From assembly GCF_014651015.1 (NCBI RefSeq), contig NZ_BMWB01000033.1, forward strand, positions 17,317 to 58,998: a DNA stretch of 41,682 nucleotides, given 5' to 3'. The notes beneath the pieces were generated by a model. That model was not told the DNA's origin, made no database searches, and saw only the letters and a program-made list of their open reading frames with translations. Position numbers and translations under genes: made by a program. Below are positions 17,014-24,680 of the stretch, one piece after another; position 1 is the stretch's first letter, and the number at the start of each line of letters is the position of its first letter. This stretch comes from Streptomyces xantholiticus. Its GTDB lineage: Bacteria > Actinomycetota > Actinomycetes > Streptomycetales > Streptomycetaceae.

Positions 17014-17574
17014 CACCGGGCCCTTGGACATGCGGCGCACCGGGTTCACGTTCCGGGCGTGGCCGCCCCTGCGCGTGACGCCTCTGGGCCGGCCCGCGCT
17101 TTCCGGGCGGGGCCCGGTGCGTATGCCCAGGCGTGGTCCGGGTCCATGTCGTGTGCGTCCGGGGGCATGTCCGGCACTGCGTTCCCATACTTGCCCCGCC
17201 CTGTCCGACGACGCCTTACGTCCCGAACAGGCCCACTGCGGGTCCCCCACGACGGTTTCGCTCCGGCCGGCTGCTCAGCGCGGGTGGGGAGACCCCCGCC
17301 CTCCCGCTGCGCCTGGCGGCGTGGGTGGTACTCCATCCCGAACCGGACTCCGCCCCGACCCGATCTCGGGCCCCCCTGGCCCGGGCGGGCGTGGGAGGCA
17401 ACCCCAGGGAGGCTCGGGTGCCGCACGCGGCACAATCAGCCTCCGGCGATTGAGGACAGCGCTCGAAGCGCGGTACCCGGGGGGCCGGGGGCCCGGGGCA
17501 GAATCCCCGAAACACCTTGCGGAGCGCGGTGGGCGCAACGCCTCCGGGACCTGGCCACGTCCCGGAGGGGGCGT
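17014..17574. repeat. long gene-free region with two kinds of intergenic repeat
   Basis: 561 bases with no credible gene. 17131-17225 matches 29251-29350 (shared GTGTGCGTCCGGG, TACTTGCCCC and CCGACGACGCCT). On the minus strand 17474-17285 carries, in order, CCGCGCTTCGAGCGCTGTCC, CAATCGCCGGAGGCTGATT and the element GGTTCGGGATGGAGTACCAC leading into CGCCGCCAGGCG, in the same order as 21791-21969. Confidence 0.7.
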
Positions 17575-18498
17575 TCAGCGGCGGCGGAGGTCGGCCACTC
17601 GGGCCGGGCGGTCCGGGAGGGGGTCCGGCGCGAGGGGGCCCGCCGCGCTGCGCAGGCCCGTGCGGGTGCGCCGCTGCCCCGGCAGCGGCACCTCGTGCCG
17701 CGCCGCAGTCGCGCCTGCCGCCCCCGCCACCGCGATCTGCACACCCTGGTCCGCCAGCGCCTGCAGTTCCGTCGCCGCCCGGTCGTCGTGCGCCGGCGGT
17801 TCGTCCGTCACCAGGCGAGTGATCACATCGGTCGGCACCGTCTGGAACATTGTGTCCGTGCCGAGCTTGGTGTGGTCCGCCAGGACCACGACCTCCGCCG
17901 CCGCCTGTACCAGCGCCCGGTCCACGCTCGCGGAGAGCATGTTGGACGTGGACAGCCCCCGCTCGGCCGTGAGCCCGCTGCCGGACAGGAAGGCGCGGGA
18001 GACCCGCAGCCCCTGCAGGGACTGCTCCGCACCGCTGCCCACCAGCGCGTAGTTGGAGCCGCGCAGCGTCCCGCCGGTCATGACGACTTCGACCCGGTTG
18101 GCGTGGGCAAGGGCCTGGGCCACCAGCAGGGAGTTGGTGACCACGGTCAACCCGGGAACGCGCGCGAGCCGGCGGGCCAGCTCCTGCGTCGTCGTCCCGG
18201 CGCCGACCACGATGGCCTCGCCCTCCTCGACGAGGGCCGCCGCGAGATCGGCGATGGCCGTCTTCTCGGCGGTCGCGGACAGGGATTTCTGCGGGAAGCC
18301 GGACTCACGGGTGAACCCGCCCGGCAGTACCGCACCGCCGTGCCGGCGGTCGAGGAGTCCTTCTGCCTCGAGTGCCCGCACGTCACGCCGTACGGTCACT
18401 TCTGAGGTCTGGACGACGCGGGCGAGCTCACGGAGCGACACGGCACCGTTGGCACGCACCATTTCAAGGATCAACTGACGACGTTCTGCAGCGAACAC
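17575..18498 (-). CDS. DeoR-family transcriptional regulator
   Basis: About 307 residues from GTG 18498 (VFAAERRQLILEMVRANG); a GTG at 18528 would add ten residues. Residues 3-57 are the DeoR helix-turn-helix (LRELARVVQTSEVTVRRDVRALEAEGLLDRRHGGAVL). About 75-235 is the sugar-phosphate-sensing domain, with GAGTTTQELARRL and TNSLLVAQAL. The last 60 residues are low-complexity Pro/Arg-rich and beyond the usual family length. DeoR proteins usually respond to phosphorylated sugars, and this gene sits 2.4 kb from the nucleoside cluster, so it is a candidate, unproven, for the CTACGCGCGTAG regulator. Confidence 0.92.
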   Translation of the reverse strand: MFAAERRQLILEMVRANGAVSLRELARVVQTSEVTVRRDVRALEAEGLLDRRHGGAVLPGGFTRESGFPQKSLSATAEKTAIADLAAALVEEGEAIVVGAGTTTQELARRLARVPGLTVVTNSLLVAQALAHANRVEVVMTGGTLRGSNYALVGSGAEQSLQGLRVSRAFLSGSGLTAERGLSTSNMLSASVDRALVQAAAEVVVLADHTKLGTDTMFQTVPTDVITRLVTDEPPAHDDRAATELQALADQGVQIAVAGAAGATAARHEVPLPGQRRTRTGLRSAAGPLAPDPLPDRPARVADLRRR

Positions 18499-18569
18499 GA
18501 AACTGACAGTAACCCCACCGCCGGTCACTTTTCAGCTCTATGCACCGGATAGTAGAAATTGCGCAACCG

Positions 18570-18599
18570 AGAGGCCGCCAAGTGGTATAGGCGGCCTCT
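18570..18599 (-). terminator. terminator after lpdA
   Basis: AGAGGCCGCC (18570-18579) and GGCGGCCTCT (18590-18599) form a perfect 10-bp stem. A second hairpin, CGAACCCGGGC with GCCCGGGGTTCG (one bulge), lies at 18608-18635. The tandem arrangement separates lpdA from the downstream deoR-type gene. Confidence 0.75.
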
Positions 18600-18641
18600 T
18601 AGTTGATCGAACCCGGGCGGAGTGCCCGGGGTTCGACGGGT

Positions 18642-20081
18642 TTACGCCTCGCCGCCCGACTTCCTGGTGTGCAGCTGTCGTGCCACCTCGGCGATCGAGC
18701 CCGACAGAGACGGATAGACCGTGAAGGCGTTTGCGATCTGTTCGACCGTCAGGTTGTTGTCGACCGCGATCGAGATGGGGTGGATCAGTTCCGAAGCCCG
18801 CGGGGAGACGACGACACCGCCGACGACGATCCCCGTGCCCGGCCGGCAGAAGATCTTGACGAAGCCGTCCCTGATGCCCTGCATCTTGGCGCGCGGGTTG
18901 CGCAGCAGCGGGAGTTTGACGACCCGGGCGTCGATCTTGCCCGCGTCGACGTCCGCCTGGCTGTAGCCGACCGTCGCGATCTCGGGGTCGGTGAAGACGT
19001 TGGACGAGACGGTCTTGAGGTTCAGCGGGGCGACCGCGTCGCCGAGGAAGTGGTACATCGCGATGCGGCCCTGCATCGCCGCGACCGACGCGAGGGCGAA
19101 GATGCCGGTGACGTCACCGGCCGCGTACACACCGGGCGCCGACGTACGGGACACCCTGTCGGTCCAGATGTGGCCGGAGTCCTTGAGCCGGACACCGGCC
19201 TCCTCCAGCCCCATGCCCGCGGTGTTCGGGATGGCGCCGACGGCCATCAGGCAGTGCGTGCCGGAGATGACACGGCCGTCGGAGAGCGTGACCTCGACCC
19301 GGTCGCCGACCCGCTTCGCGGACTCGGCGCGGGAGCGGGCCATCACGTTCATCCCGCGGCGGCGGAAGACGTCCTCGAGGACCGCGGCCGCGTCCGGGTC
19401 CTCGCCGGGGAGCACGCGGTCGCGCGAGGAGACCAGTGTGACCCGCGAACCGAGCGCCTGGTACGCACCCGCGAACTCGGCACCCGTCACACCGGAGCCG
19501 ACCACGATGAGCTCCTCGGGGAGCACGTCCAGGTCGTACACCTGCGTCCAGTTGAGGATGCGCTCGCCGTCGGGCCTGGCGTCGGGGATCTCGCGCGGGT
19601 GGCCGCCGGTCGCGATCAGCACGGAGTCCGCGATGAGCGTCTCCTCCGTGCCGTCGGCCGCGCGCACGATCACCTTGCGGGAGCCGTCCATCGCCTGCCG
19701 GCCGTCGAGGCGTGCGCGGCCGCGCATGACACGGGCACCGGCCCGGGTGACGGAGGCGGTGATGTCGTGGGACTGGGCGAGGGCCAGGCGCTTCACACGC
19801 CGGTTGACCTTGCCGAGGTCGACGCCGACGACGCGGGCGGCCTGCTCGATGTGCGGGGTGTCGTCGGCCACGATGATGCCGAGCTCCTCGTAGGAGGAGT
19901 CGAAGGTCGTCATGACCTCGGCGGTGGCGATCAGGGTCTTCGACGGTACGCAGTCGGTCAGCACCGACGCCCCGCCCAGACCGTCGCAGTCGACGACGGT
20001 CACCTCCGCGCCGAGCTGAGCCGCCACCAGGGCCGCCTCATACCCTCCGGGTCCGCCGCCGATGATCACGATCCGGGTCAC
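18642..20081 (-). CDS. lpdA: LpdA-type NAD(P)H quinone reductase
   Basis: 479-residue FAD flavoprotein of the pyridine nucleotide-disulfide reductase fold: FAD motif IVIIGGGPGGYEAA (4-17), NAD(P) motif VVGSGVTGAEFAGAY, second FAD motif GVYAAGDVTGIFALAS, then the dimerisation domain. The redox disulfide is broken: the sequence is GGASVLTDCVPSK, with Ser39 where Cys is expected and only Cys44 kept. The C-terminal His-Glu pair is also lost (VYPSLSGSIAE). This matches mycobacterial LpdA (Rv3303c), a quinone reductase rather than a lipoamide dehydrogenase. GTG 20081 preceded by GAGGCGGA. Confidence 0.92.
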   Translation of the reverse strand: MTRIVIIGGGPGGYEAALVAAQLGAEVTVVDCDGLGGASVLTDCVPSKTLIATAEVMTTFDSSYEELGIIVADDTPHIEQAARVVGVDLGKVNRRVKRLALAQSHDITASVTRAGARVMRGRARLDGRQAMDGSRKVIVRAADGTEETLIADSVLIATGGHPREIPDARPDGERILNWTQVYDLDVLPEELIVVGSGVTGAEFAGAYQALGSRVTLVSSRDRVLPGEDPDAAAVLEDVFRRRGMNVMARSRAESAKRVGDRVEVTLSDGRVISGTHCLMAVGAIPNTAGMGLEEAGVRLKDSGHIWTDRVSRTSAPGVYAAGDVTGIFALASVAAMQGRIAMYHFLGDAVAPLNLKTVSSNVFTDPEIATVGYSQADVDAGKIDARVVKLPLLRNPRAKMQGIRDGFVKIFCRPGTGIVVGGVVVSPRASELIHPISIAVDNNLTVEQIANAFTVYPSLSGSIAEVARQLHTRKSGGEA

Positions 20082-20317
20082 GAAAAAGTCCGCCTCGTAT
20101 TGTCGATCCCGGCCCGCCTGCCCGCTCTGCCGGGGGTCCGGGGACGCCCCCGGTGGCATGCAGTACGTACTTCATTGTCCCGCATCGTTCAGGCGTTCTC
20201 CCCCCGGGGCCTCCATAGGGTCCCGACCACCGCGGTCGGCATGTCCGGCGCCCCCCGCACCCCGCCGCACCCCGCGGCGCGGGCAGTCCCTCGCCACCCT
20301 CCCGTACCCTCGACCCC

Positions 20318-20755
20318 ATGTCGCTCTACGCCGCGTACGCCGGCAACCTCGACGCGCGGCTGATGTCCCGCCGCGCACCGCACTCACCGCTGCGCGGTAC
20401 CGGCTGGCTGAACGGCTGGCGGCTGACCTTCGGCGGCGAGCAGATGGGCTGGGAAGGAGCGCTGGCCACGATCGTCGAGGCCCCGCGCTCCCAGGTCTTC
20501 GTCGCGCTGTACGACATCGCACCGATGGACGAGGACTCCATGGACCGCTGGGAAGGTGTCAGTCTCGACATATACCGGCGGATGCGGGTCCGGGTGGACA
20601 CACTGGACGGCGAGGAGCCGGCCTGGGTGTACGTGCTGAACGCGTACGAGGGAGGCCTGCCGTCCGCCCGCTACCTGGGGGAACTCGCGGACGCGGCGGA
20701 GTCGGCGGGGGCGCCGCACGACTATGTGATGGAGCTGCGCAAGCGGCCCTGCTAG
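20318..20755 (+). CDS. gamma-glutamylcyclotransferase-like protein
   Basis: 145-residue cytosolic protein of the GGCT fold. AYAGNL (6-11) corresponds to the substrate-binding loop after the first strand, and MDRWEG contains the expected catalytic Glu79. Such proteins release 5-oxoproline from gamma-glutamyl amines or peptides, but the exact substrate is not predictable. A TACCCT -10-like hexamer (20305-20310) ends 7 nt before the ATG, so the mRNA may be leaderless. Confidence 0.85.
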   Translation: MSLYAAYAGNLDARLMSRRAPHSPLRGTGWLNGWRLTFGGEQMGWEGALATIVEAPRSQVFVALYDIAPMDEDSMDRWEGVSLDIYRRMRVRVDTLDGEEPAWVYVLNAYEGGLPSARYLGELADAAESAGAPHDYVMELRKRPC

Positions 20756-20842
20756 CGGTCGCGCCGGACGGGCACCGGCGGCACCGCGGTTTCTTCGTCG
20801 GAAACGACAAGACAACGATCCGAAGACCGTGGGCTGCGTCAT

Positions 20843-20854
20843 CTACGCGCGTAG
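20843..20854. promoter_or_regulatory. CTACGCGCGTAG operator at the purine-nucleoside phosphorylase promoter
   Basis: Perfect 12-bp palindrome, identical to sites at deoC (24656-24667) and adenosine deaminase (36888-36899). It covers the expected -35 region of a promoter whose -10 is TACCCT (20867-20872). A repressor bound here would block RNA polymerase. The identity of the three sites is directly seen; the regulator is not known. Confidence 0.8.
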
Positions 20855-20879
20855 GAATTTGCGGGTTACCCTCATCCGC

Positions 20880-21710
20880 GTGAACGCATCTGTGAATCCG
20901 GACCTCGTCGGCGCACTCGCCGACCCCCGCGCCGCGGCCGACGCCGCAGCCGCGCGCCTGCGCGAGCTGAGCGGCACCGGGACCCACGACGTCGCACTGG
21001 TGATGGGCTCCGGCTGGGCTCCCGCGGCCGACGCGCTCGGCGCCCCCGAGGCCGAGTTCCCCGTCACCGAGCTGCCCGGCTTTCCCCCGCCGGCGGTCGA
21101 GGGCCACGGCGGCAGGATCCGCTCGTACCGCATCGGCCAGAAGCGCGCGCTGGTCTTCCTGGGCCGTACGCACTTCTACGAGGGCCGCGGCGTCTCCGCC
21201 GTCGCCCACGGCGTGCGCACCGCTGTCGCCGCGGGCTGCAAGACCGTGATCCTCACCAACGGCTGCGGCGGTCTGCGCGAGGGCATGCGCCCGGGACAGC
21301 CGGTGCTGATCAGCGACCACATCAATCTGACGGCGGCATCGCCGATCATCGGCGCGAACTTCGTCGATCTGACGGACCTCTACTCGCCGCGCCTGCGGGC
21401 CCTGTGCAAGGAGGTGGACGCCACGCTGGAGGAGGGCGTGTACGTCCAGTTCCCCGGCCCCCACTACGAGACCCCCGCCGAGATCAACATGGTGCGCGTC
21501 CTCGGCGGTGACCTGGTCGGCATGTCCACGGTCCTCGAGGCGATCGCGGCGCGCGAGGCGGGCGCCGAGGTGCTCGGCATCTCCCTCGTCACCAACCTGG
21601 CGGCGGGCCTGTCGGGCGAGCCGCTGAACCACGAGGAAGTGCTGCAGGCGGGGCGCGACTCGGCCGCGCGGATGGGGGCGCTGCTGACGAGGGTGCTGGA
21701 CCGGATCTGA
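20880..21710 (+). CDS. purine-nucleoside phosphorylase
   Basis: 276-residue trimeric-type (class I) enzyme that splits inosine, guanosine and deoxy forms with phosphate into base and (deoxy)ribose-1-phosphate. Motifs: VMGSGW (phosphate loop), GRTHFYEG, TNGCGGL, ISDHINLT, GPHYETPAEI, GMSTVLE and SLVTNLAAG with the purine-contacting Asn. GTG 20880 is only 7 nt after the -10 TACCCT and has no ribosome site, so translation is probably leaderless. The CTACGCGCGTAG palindrome lies 25 bp upstream. Its product feeds the phosphosugar mutase and DeoC downstream. Confidence 0.93.
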   Translation: MNASVNPDLVGALADPRAAADAAAARLRELSGTGTHDVALVMGSGWAPAADALGAPEAEFPVTELPGFPPPAVEGHGGRIRSYRIGQKRALVFLGRTHFYEGRGVSAVAHGVRTAVAAGCKTVILTNGCGGLREGMRPGQPVLISDHINLTAASPIIGANFVDLTDLYSPRLRALCKEVDATLEEGVYVQFPGPHYETPAEINMVRVLGGDLVGMSTVLEAIAAREAGAEVLGISLVTNLAAGLSGEPLNHEEVLQAGRDSAARMGALLTRVLDRI

Positions 21711-22078
21711 GGCGGGGGCCGGGCCGGCGGAGGGCCCGTACCCCACCCCCCTCCGCGCTCACCGCACCGCGGTGCGGGGCCGGCCCCGCACCGCGCTCCG
21801 CGCGGTGTCCTCGAACTCCCCTACGGCCCGGCGGCCACGGGAGGCGCCCCGAACGGACTGCATCCTCCCCGTCGGCGCGTTCGGGTACTGGCCCGAGGCC
21901 CCGTGAGCGGGTCGGGGCTGAGCCCGGTTTCGGGAAGGGGGTACCACCCACGCCGCCAGGCGTGGGTGGAGGACGGGTGGGGGAACTGTTCCGCGCGTGG
22001 CCACGCCCCCGTAATGGCTGCGGGCCACACACCCACCGCGCACACTCGACGTACGCAGAGACGAGAGGCGGACCAACC
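21711..22078. repeat. intergenic region with composite repeat, copy B
   Basis: 368 bases without a gene. A 28-bp perfect palindrome at 21768-21795 (arms CGCGGTGCGGGGCC) is a likely terminator for the phosphorylase gene. 21791-21845 shares blocks with 12698-12782. 21920-21969 is copy B of the hairpin repeat: CCACCCACG (21944-21952), loop CCGCCAGG, CGTGGGTGG (21961-21969). The region ends with the AGGCGGA ribosome site of the next gene. Confidence 0.75.
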
Positions 22079-23728
22079 GTGCAGCAGGACCTCATCGCCC
22101 GGGCCAGGGCATGGCTCGCGGAGGACCCCGACAGTGAGACCCGGGACGAGCTCGGCAAGCTCATCGACGCGAAGGACCTCGACGCGCTGGCCGACCGGTT
22201 CGGCGGCACGCTCCAGTTCGGCACCGCCGGGCTGCGCGGCGAGCTCGGGGCCGGGCCGATGCGGATGAACCGCGCCGTCGTGATCCGGGCCGCCGCCGGG
22301 CTCGCGGCCCATCTGAAGGCCAAGGGGCAGACGGGCGGGCTCGTCGTCGTCGGGTACGACGCCCGCTACAAGTCCGCGGACTTCGCCCGCGACACCGCCG
22401 CCGTCATGGTCGCCGCCGGCCTGCGCGCCGCGGTGCTGCCGCGGCCGCTGCCCACGCCCGTACTGGCCTTCGCCATAAGGCAGCTGGGCGCAGTCGCCGG
22501 TGTCGAGGTGACCGCGAGCCACAACCCGCCGCGCGACAACGGCTACAAGGTGTACCTGGGCGACGGCTCACAGATCGTGCCGCCCGCCGACGCGGAGATC
22601 GCCGCCGAGATCGACGCGATCCGCAGCCTCGACGACGTCCCGCGCGCCGACGAAGGCTGGGAGACCTTCGGCGACGAGGTGCTCGACGCGTACCTGGCCC
22701 GTACGGACGCCGTACTCACCGCCGGCTCCCCCCGTACCGCCCGCGTCGTCTACACCGCCATGCACGGCGTCGGCAAGGAAGTCCTGACGGCCGCGTTCCA
22801 CCGGGCGGGCTTCCCCGCGCCCGCGCTGGTGGCGGAGCAGGCCGACCCCGACCCGGCCTTCCCTACCGTGGCCTTCCCCAACCCGGAGGAACCCGGGGCG
22901 ATGGACCTGGCGTTCGAGGCGGCCCGCGCCGTGGCCCCGGACGTGGTCATCGCCAACGACCCGGACGCCGACCGCTGCGCCGTCGCCGTCCCGGACGAGA
23001 CGGCCGACGGGGGCTGGCGGATGCTCCGCGGCGACGAGGTCGGCGCGCTGCTCGCCGCGCACCTGGTCGGCAAGGGCGCCACCGGCGTCTTCGCCGAGTC
23101 GATCGTGTCCTCCTCCCTCCTCGGCCGGATCGCCCGGGCCGCGGGCGTCGGCCACGAGGAGACCCTGACCGGTTTCAAGTGGATCGCCCGTGTCGAGGAC
23201 CTGCGCTACGGCTACGAGGAGGCCCTCGGCTACTGCGTCGATCCCGAGGGCGTACGCGACAAGGACGGCATCACGGCCGCGCTGCTCGTCGCGGAACTGG
23301 TCTCCGAGCTGAAGGAGCAGGGCCGTACGCTCGTCGACCTCCTCGACGACCTCGCCGTTGCCCACGGCCTGCACGCGACCGACCAGCTGTCGGTACGGGT
23401 CGAGGACCTGAGCGTCATCGCGAACGCGATGCGCGCCCTGCGCGAGCAGCCGCCGACGGAGCTGGCCGGACTGCGGGTCACCACCGCGGAGGACCTGACG
23501 CTGGGGACGGACACGCTGCCGCCGACGGACGGTCTGCGGTACTACCTCGAGGGCGAGTTCAAGGCCCGCGTCATCGTCCGCCCGAGCGGTACGGAGCCGA
23601 AGCTGAAGTGCTACCTGGAGGTCGTCGTCCCGGTCCCCGACGCCGACGCCCTCCGCCAGGCCCGCACCCGCGCGACGGCGCTCCTGACCGCCATCAAGCA
23701 CGACCTGTCCGCAGCAGCCGGCCTCTGA
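22079..23728 (+). CDS. phosphosugar mutase (PGM2-like; probable phosphopentomutase)
   Basis: 549-residue alpha-D-phosphohexomutase-family enzyme with all four domains: catalytic phosphoserine Ser147 in TASHNPPRDNGYKVY, metal loop DPDADR, sugar-binding GDEVG region and phosphate-binding RPSGTEPKLK. It is usually annotated as phosphomannomutase, but the TASHNPP..NGYKVY form is that of PGM2-type enzymes, some of which act on pentose-1-phosphates. Its place between purine-nucleoside phosphorylase and deoC suggests it converts (deoxy)ribose-1-phosphate to the 5-phosphate. GTG start with AGGCGGA upstream. Substrate choice is inferred from context. Confidence 0.9.
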   Translation: MQQDLIARARAWLAEDPDSETRDELGKLIDAKDLDALADRFGGTLQFGTAGLRGELGAGPMRMNRAVVIRAAAGLAAHLKAKGQTGGLVVVGYDARYKSADFARDTAAVMVAAGLRAAVLPRPLPTPVLAFAIRQLGAVAGVEVTASHNPPRDNGYKVYLGDGSQIVPPADAEIAAEIDAIRSLDDVPRADEGWETFGDEVLDAYLARTDAVLTAGSPRTARVVYTAMHGVGKEVLTAAFHRAGFPAPALVAEQADPDPAFPTVAFPNPEEPGAMDLAFEAARAVAPDVVIANDPDADRCAVAVPDETADGGWRMLRGDEVGALLAAHLVGKGATGVFAESIVSSSLLGRIARAAGVGHEETLTGFKWIARVEDLRYGYEEALGYCVDPEGVRDKDGITAALLVAELVSELKEQGRTLVDLLDDLAVAHGLHATDQLSVRVEDLSVIANAMRALREQPPTELAGLRVTTAEDLTLGTDTLPPTDGLRYYLEGEFKARVIVRPSGTEPKLKCYLEVVVPVPDADALRQARTRATALLTAIKHDLSAAAGL

Positions 23729-23732
23729 CCAG

Positions 23733-23797
23733 CCCCGGACCCGGGACCGGGCGGTGCGCCCCCTCGGGACGGCCCGGGTCCCGGGCCCGGTCCGGGG
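23733..23797. terminator. nested hairpin terminator
   Basis: CCCCGGACC (23733-23741) pairs with GGTCCGGGG (23789-23797), enclosing complementary CCGGGACCGGGC and GCCCGGGTCCCGG. It lies between the mutase (plus) and the convergent PH-domain gene (minus). Confidence 0.7.
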
Positions 23798-23864
23798 GCG
23801 TGCTGTGCGCGCGGCCCGGGCCCCGACCGGAAACACGGCCCGGTACGCCAAGAGCGACGCGGCG

Positions 23865-24500
23865 TCAGGCCGTGGCCAGGAGGACCGCGAGCAATACCGC
23901 TCCCGCGGCCGTCGGGGCCAGGACCTCGTAGGCCCAGCGGATCTGCGGCTCGCCCTGCGCCTCCGGCGCGTGGCCGCGGCGTTCGGCCAGTTCGCGCAGG
24001 TCGGCGATGGCCTGGTCGGCGGACGCGACCCGGGACTTCGTGTCGCTGACGTCGGCGTGCACCGAGGTCCTGCCGTGCGGGTCGTCGTGCGCGGCCCGGG
24101 CCTGCCTGCGCGCCGCGGTCTTGCGCTTGCGCAGCGATACGGGGATGGCCCACAGCTGGTACTTGGCGCCGCTCTGCGTGAAGATCTCGCTCGAGTAGGA
24201 GGCCCGCACGTCGGCGACCGCACCCCAGGGCAGGACGATGCTGCGGAACGGGTTCCTGATCCGGATGCGGTCGTCGCCGACGAACACCGCGGGCCGGAAG
24301 GTGAAGGCGATGACGACCGGGGCCGCCAGCAGCGCGGCGGCGAGGGCGAGCCATGGCGTGCGGCCTTCGCCGCGGACGACCGCGTCGATGACGATCCAGG
24401 CGATGAGCGCGAGCAGCAGCGCGCCGCCTGCCATTCCGGCCGTCGAGCGGAAGACCCGTTCGCTGTCGGTGGAGGGCGCTGGCTGCTGGGGGCTCGTCAT
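23865..24500 (-). CDS. PH-domain membrane protein
   Basis: 211 residues. Two hydrophobic helices near the N-terminus (about 20-42 and 49-68), then a bacterial PH-like domain beginning PAVFVGDDRIRIRNPFRSIVLPW, a basic stretch (RKRKTAARRQAR), and a last hydrophobic helix (about 193-211). Such actinobacterial proteins are of unknown function; the domain is probably cytoplasmic. The start is ATG 24500. It lies on the opposite strand between the mutase and deoC, and so is probably not part of the nucleoside pathway. Confidence 0.85.
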   Translation of the reverse strand: MTSPQQPAPSTDSERVFRSTAGMAGGALLLALIAWIVIDAVVRGEGRTPWLALAAALLAAPVVIAFTFRPAVFVGDDRIRIRNPFRSIVLPWGAVADVRASYSSEIFTQSGAKYQLWAIPVSLRKRKTAARRQARAAHDDPHGRTSVHADVSDTKSRVASADQAIADLRELAERRGHAPEAQGEPQIRWAYEVLAPTAAGAVLLAVLLATA

Positions 24501-24644
24501 GGTTCCGATTCTGCCGCACGGCCGGGCGCGCCCCGGCACGGGCGGACACCGCATGCCCGGGCGCGCCCCGGCACCGGATGGGCACCGCACGCCCTTCCAC
24601 GTCCCCGCCGCGGCCAGGCGGCGCACACCTCACACCGCACCCCC

Positions 24645-24674
24645 TGTACAGGTCGCTACGCGCGTAGATATGCT
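24645..24674 (+). promoter_or_regulatory. deoC promoter with CTACGCGCGTAG operator
   Basis: The palindrome CTACGCGCGTAG (24656-24667) lies inside the spacer between a -35-like TGTACA (24645-24650) and -10 TATGCT (24669-24674), 18 nt apart. The deoC GTG is at 24681, 6 nt after the -10, implying a leaderless transcript. The operator position fits direct repression. Confidence 0.8.
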
Positions 24675-24680
24675 CATCTG

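Noticed and set aside
18570..18640. tRNA-like folded sequence
   Set aside because: The pairing is two simple tandem hairpins; there is no cloverleaf, anticodon arm or T-loop sequence.
18603..20363. 586-codon open frame antisense to lpdA
   Set aside because: Same reason; lpdA has all FAD and NAD motifs on the opposite strand.
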